From: Gemmatimonadaceae bacterium
GTDB lineage: Bacteria > Gemmatimonadota > Gemmatimonadetes > Gemmatimonadales > Gemmatimonadaceae
Assembly (NCBI GenBank): GCA_016720905.1
Contig: JADKJT010000016.1
Span: forward strand, 62,001-126,000
Length of the DNA stretch: 64,000 nt
Direction of reading: 5' to 3'
The position numbers were made by a program, and so were the translations under genes. Under the pieces are notes generated by a model. The model had not been told where the DNA came from. It saw only the letters and a program-made list of their open reading frames with translations, and did no database searches. Positions 62,085-64,000 of this stretch are shown in pieces; position 1 is the stretch's first letter, and each line of letters starts with the position of its first letter.

Positions 62085-63800
62085 ATGCGTCGTTTTGTCA
62101 CGGCCACCGTCAGCGCACTGGTTGTCGCTGCGGCGTGCAGTAAGCCAGAAGCTCCCGCCACGCGCATGGAGGCGGTGCCATCGCGCACACGCCAAGCGCG
62201 TGTCACCACCGCCGACTCGGCGATGGTGGTCTCCGCCTCTCCCTTTGCCAGCAACGCCGGACTCGCCGTACTCAAAAGCGGCGGGAACGCCGTGGATGCG
62301 GCCGTTGCCGTGGCCATGACGCTCGCCGTCACCTATCCGGCCGCCGGCAACATCGGTGGCGGCGGATTCATGGTGGCGCGCATTGGTGGAAATAATGTCG
62401 CACTCGACTTTCGCGAAACCGCACCCAAGGCCGCCACGCGCGACATGTACCTCGCCGCCAACGGCGACGCCACAGACAAAAGCGTCACCGGCGCACTGGC
62501 CGCTGGCGTGCCGGGTTCGGTGGCCGGTCTGTACGAAGCACACAAGAAGTACGGATCCAAACCGTGGGCGGAGTTGCTGCAAGCCGCTATTGCCCTCGCC
62601 GACACGGGCTTCGCCATCGACACAGCCTTCAGCGACGATGATGAAGATGGCGCCCATCGACTGGCGCGAGATTCCGCCAGCGCCGCGCTGTTCCTGCAAA
62701 ATGGGAAATTCCTCGCCATCGGTACCCGGTGGCGCGCACCCAAGCTGGCGGCCACCCTGCGGCGCATCGCGCAGTCGGGTCGCGACGGATTCTATGCCGG
62801 CGAAACGGCCGACCACATCGTCGCCGCCATGAAACAGAGTGGTGGCATCATCACGCACGAAGACCTGCGCACGTATCAACCGTTGTGGCGCACGCCGGTG
62901 GAGTTCGACTATCGCGGTCACCATGTCGTCTCCATGCCGCCCGTCTCTTCGGGCGGACTCACGCTCGGCCTGATCCTCGGCATTCTGGAAGGGAAAGACC
63001 TCGCCGCACTCGGCTGGCGCACGCCGCAAGCCATTCACCTGCTGGCCGAGGCGGAACGTCGTGCCTTTGTCCGTCGCAATGCACTGCTCGGCGATCCGGC
63101 GTTCGTGAAGATTCCCGTTGCGTCGTTCCTTTCCCGGGACACGGCGGCGGCGCTGCGCGCGGAGATCGGTGAGATGTCATCGGGAAGTCCACCGGCTGCT
63201 CCCACCAAGGACAAGCGACACACGACCCACTTCGCCATCGTCGACGCCAAGGGAAACGCCGTCTCCATCACCACCACCATCAACGAGAGTTACGGGTCGG
63301 CGTTCACGGTGCCGGGTGCGCAGTTCCTGTTGAACGACGAAATGGATGACTTCACGACCAAGGCCGGTGCCATTAACGCCATGGGGCTCGTACAGGGCGC
63401 CACGAATGCCATCGCGCCGGGCAAACGCATGCTGTCAAGCATGACGCCCACCATTGTCCTCGACTCGTCAGGCGCGCCGGAACTGGTCACCGGAGCCGCT
63501 GGCGGGGCCTACATCATCACGGCCGTAGCGCACCTGATTGTGAGTGTCTTTGACTACCACCAGTCGCTCGGCGATGCGATGGCCGCACCACAATTTCATC
63601 ACCAGGACGTGCCCGACTCGCTGGTGGTGGAAAGCATTCCGTGGGCCGACTCGGCGGCAAACTTCATGCGGCCGCTGGGGCACGCCGTGAAGCGGTCACC
63701 GTGGGGCGGGTTGGCCACGGTGCAGAGCATCGCTCGCGATGGCGGGGTGTGGCGCGGTGTGAGTGAACCGCGCGGGTTTGGCCTGGCGGTGGGGTACTGA
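62085..63800 (+). CDS. ggt: Gamma-glutamyltransferase
   Basis: 571 residues from ATG 62085, which gives a compact lipoprotein-type signal (MRRFVTATVSALVVAAAC); ATG 62058 would add nine residues. Ntn-hydrolase precursor: SASPFASNAGLAVLKSGGNAVDAAVA at the start of the large subunit, then the autocleavage Thr in KDKRHTTHFAIVDAKGNAVS. Small-subunit marks are KRMLSSMTPTIVL (oxyanion Ser pair) and TGAAGGAYIITAV. AAPQFHHQDVPDSLVVE is also typical. It hydrolyses or transfers the gamma-glutamyl group of glutathione and gamma-glutamyl peptides outside the cytosol. It lies 24-51 bases after the GHL10 gene, so the three genes from 57782 may be one transcript. Confidence 0.93.
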   Translation: MRRFVTATVSALVVAAACSKPEAPATRMEAVPSRTRQARVTTADSAMVVSASPFASNAGLAVLKSGGNAVDAAVAVAMTLAVTYPAAGNIGGGGFMVARIGGNNVALDFRETAPKAATRDMYLAANGDATDKSVTGALAAGVPGSVAGLYEAHKKYGSKPWAELLQAAIALADTGFAIDTAFSDDDEDGAHRLARDSASAALFLQNGKFLAIGTRWRAPKLAATLRRIAQSGRDGFYAGETADHIVAAMKQSGGIITHEDLRTYQPLWRTPVEFDYRGHHVVSMPPVSSGGLTLGLILGILEGKDLAALGWRTPQAIHLLAEAERRAFVRRNALLGDPAFVKIPVASFLSRDTAAALRAEIGEMSSGSPPAAPTKDKRHTTHFAIVDAKGNAVSITTTINESYGSAFTVPGAQFLLNDEMDDFTTKAGAINAMGLVQGATNAIAPGKRMLSSMTPTIVLDSSGAPELVTGAAGGAYIITAVAHLIVSVFDYHQSLGDAMAAPQFHHQDVPDSLVVESIPWADSAANFMRPLGHAVKRSPWGGLATVQSIARDGGVWRGVSEPRGFGLAVGY

Positions 63801-63801
63801 A

Positions 63802-64000
63802 TCAGACGGCGCGGTACGGCGCGCGATTACGCTTTTCCCACGCGCGAATCTCATCCAGTGCCGTGCGGTCCTGTGCCCCATAGCGTCGGCGGGTGAGTGC
63901 CGTCGCGCTGTCAGCTTCCGAGGCCACCACAACCGACGTCACTGGCATGCGCCAATGCTGCCAGTGTGAGAAGAACGTGTCGACGCCAACCCAGCCATCG
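63802..64000 (-). CDS. Partial gene, C-terminus of unknown protein
   Basis: An open frame enters the window at its right edge on the minus strand and stops at 63802-63804, one base after the convergent ggt stop. The 66 visible residues include GWVGVDTFFSHWQHWRMP, TSVVVASEADSATALTRRRY and a charged, helical end (LDEIRAWEKRNRAPYRAV). No family is recognised. Confidence 0.55.
   Translation of the reverse strand, partial: DGWVGVDTFFSHWQHWRMPVTSVVVASEADSATALTRRRYGAQDRTALDEIRAWEKRNRAPYRAV

Overview
The window is high-GC, densely coded bacterial DNA. Gene content suggests an aerobic or microaerophilic heterotroph of the Gemmatimonadota type: many Sec-exported peptidases, a Ser/Thr kinase carrying TolB-like and TPR modules, aerobic-type KorAB, and GTG/TTG starts. 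That placement is an inference, because no rRNA, tRNA or other phylogenetic marker is present. No CRISPR array, insertion sequence or prophage was seen.

Layout. (1) 45-16304: a secreted glycosidase-like protein (frameshifted); a CocE-M28 double hydrolase; an amino acid permease; an aminotransferase / CoA-transferase A / CoA-transferase B / aminotransferase cassette; a trimethylamine-dehydrogenase-like flavoprotein; and a small accessory patch with a Phd/PIN toxin-antitoxin pair and an unknown protein. (2) 16362-22224, minus strand: an operon of S9 peptidase, M28 peptidase and a short amidohydrolase. (3) 22549-30190, plus strand, 'system 1': nfnA-nfnB-korA-korB plus a 735-aa protein. (4) 30289-45891: lipoproteins, a DmpA-like P1 peptidase, gdhA, a slipin, a Ser/Thr kinase, a MacAB/Lol-like exporter, an M1 aminopeptidase, a Tat-exported class V aminotransferase and small proteins. 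(5) 53749-45904, minus strand, 'system 2': a one-chain pyruvate:ferredoxin-type oxidoreductase (frameshifted in this sequence) and a one-chain NfnB-NfnA fusion. (6) 53983-64000: a serine-less alpha/beta hydrolase, an SDR, a DAACS symporter, an M14 peptidase, a GHL10 protein, gamma-glutamyltransferase and a partial gene.

The most unusual content is the pair of 2-oxoacid oxidoreductase / Nfn loci. Both place an NAD(P)H-side Nfn (ferredoxin:NAD(P) oxidoreductase-like) module directly beside a 2-oxoacid:ferredoxin oxidoreductase. Both also carry a monocluster ferredoxin-like domain on a flexible Ala/Pro-rich tether. In system 2 the tether is on the C-terminus of the oxidoreductase itself. In system 1 it is on a separate 735-aa protein that aligns by eye with the C-terminal half of the system 2 enzyme but has lost the TPP-binding GDG and the bacterial-ferredoxin cysteines. 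The inferred role is 2-oxoacid oxidation wired to NAD(P) through a tethered ferredoxin instead of a diffusible one.

Most of the remaining genes serve peptide and amino acid use: at least seven exported peptidase-type enzymes, an amino acid permease, a dicarboxylate/glutamate symporter, glutamate dehydrogenase and three aminotransferases. The 2-oxoacids these produce are plausible substrates for the two oxidoreductases.

Four conserved genes are interrupted by single-base shifts, each at a short homopolymer. They are most easily read as assembly or sequencing indels, so I give the two parts of each and state the reconstructed length. A family of long imperfect palindromes built from GCGAAGTTC- or GCAGGGGAC-like units sits in intergenic spaces at 1, 12638, 22326, 32633 and 57500. 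A 7-bp tandem array lies between korB and the 735-aa gene.
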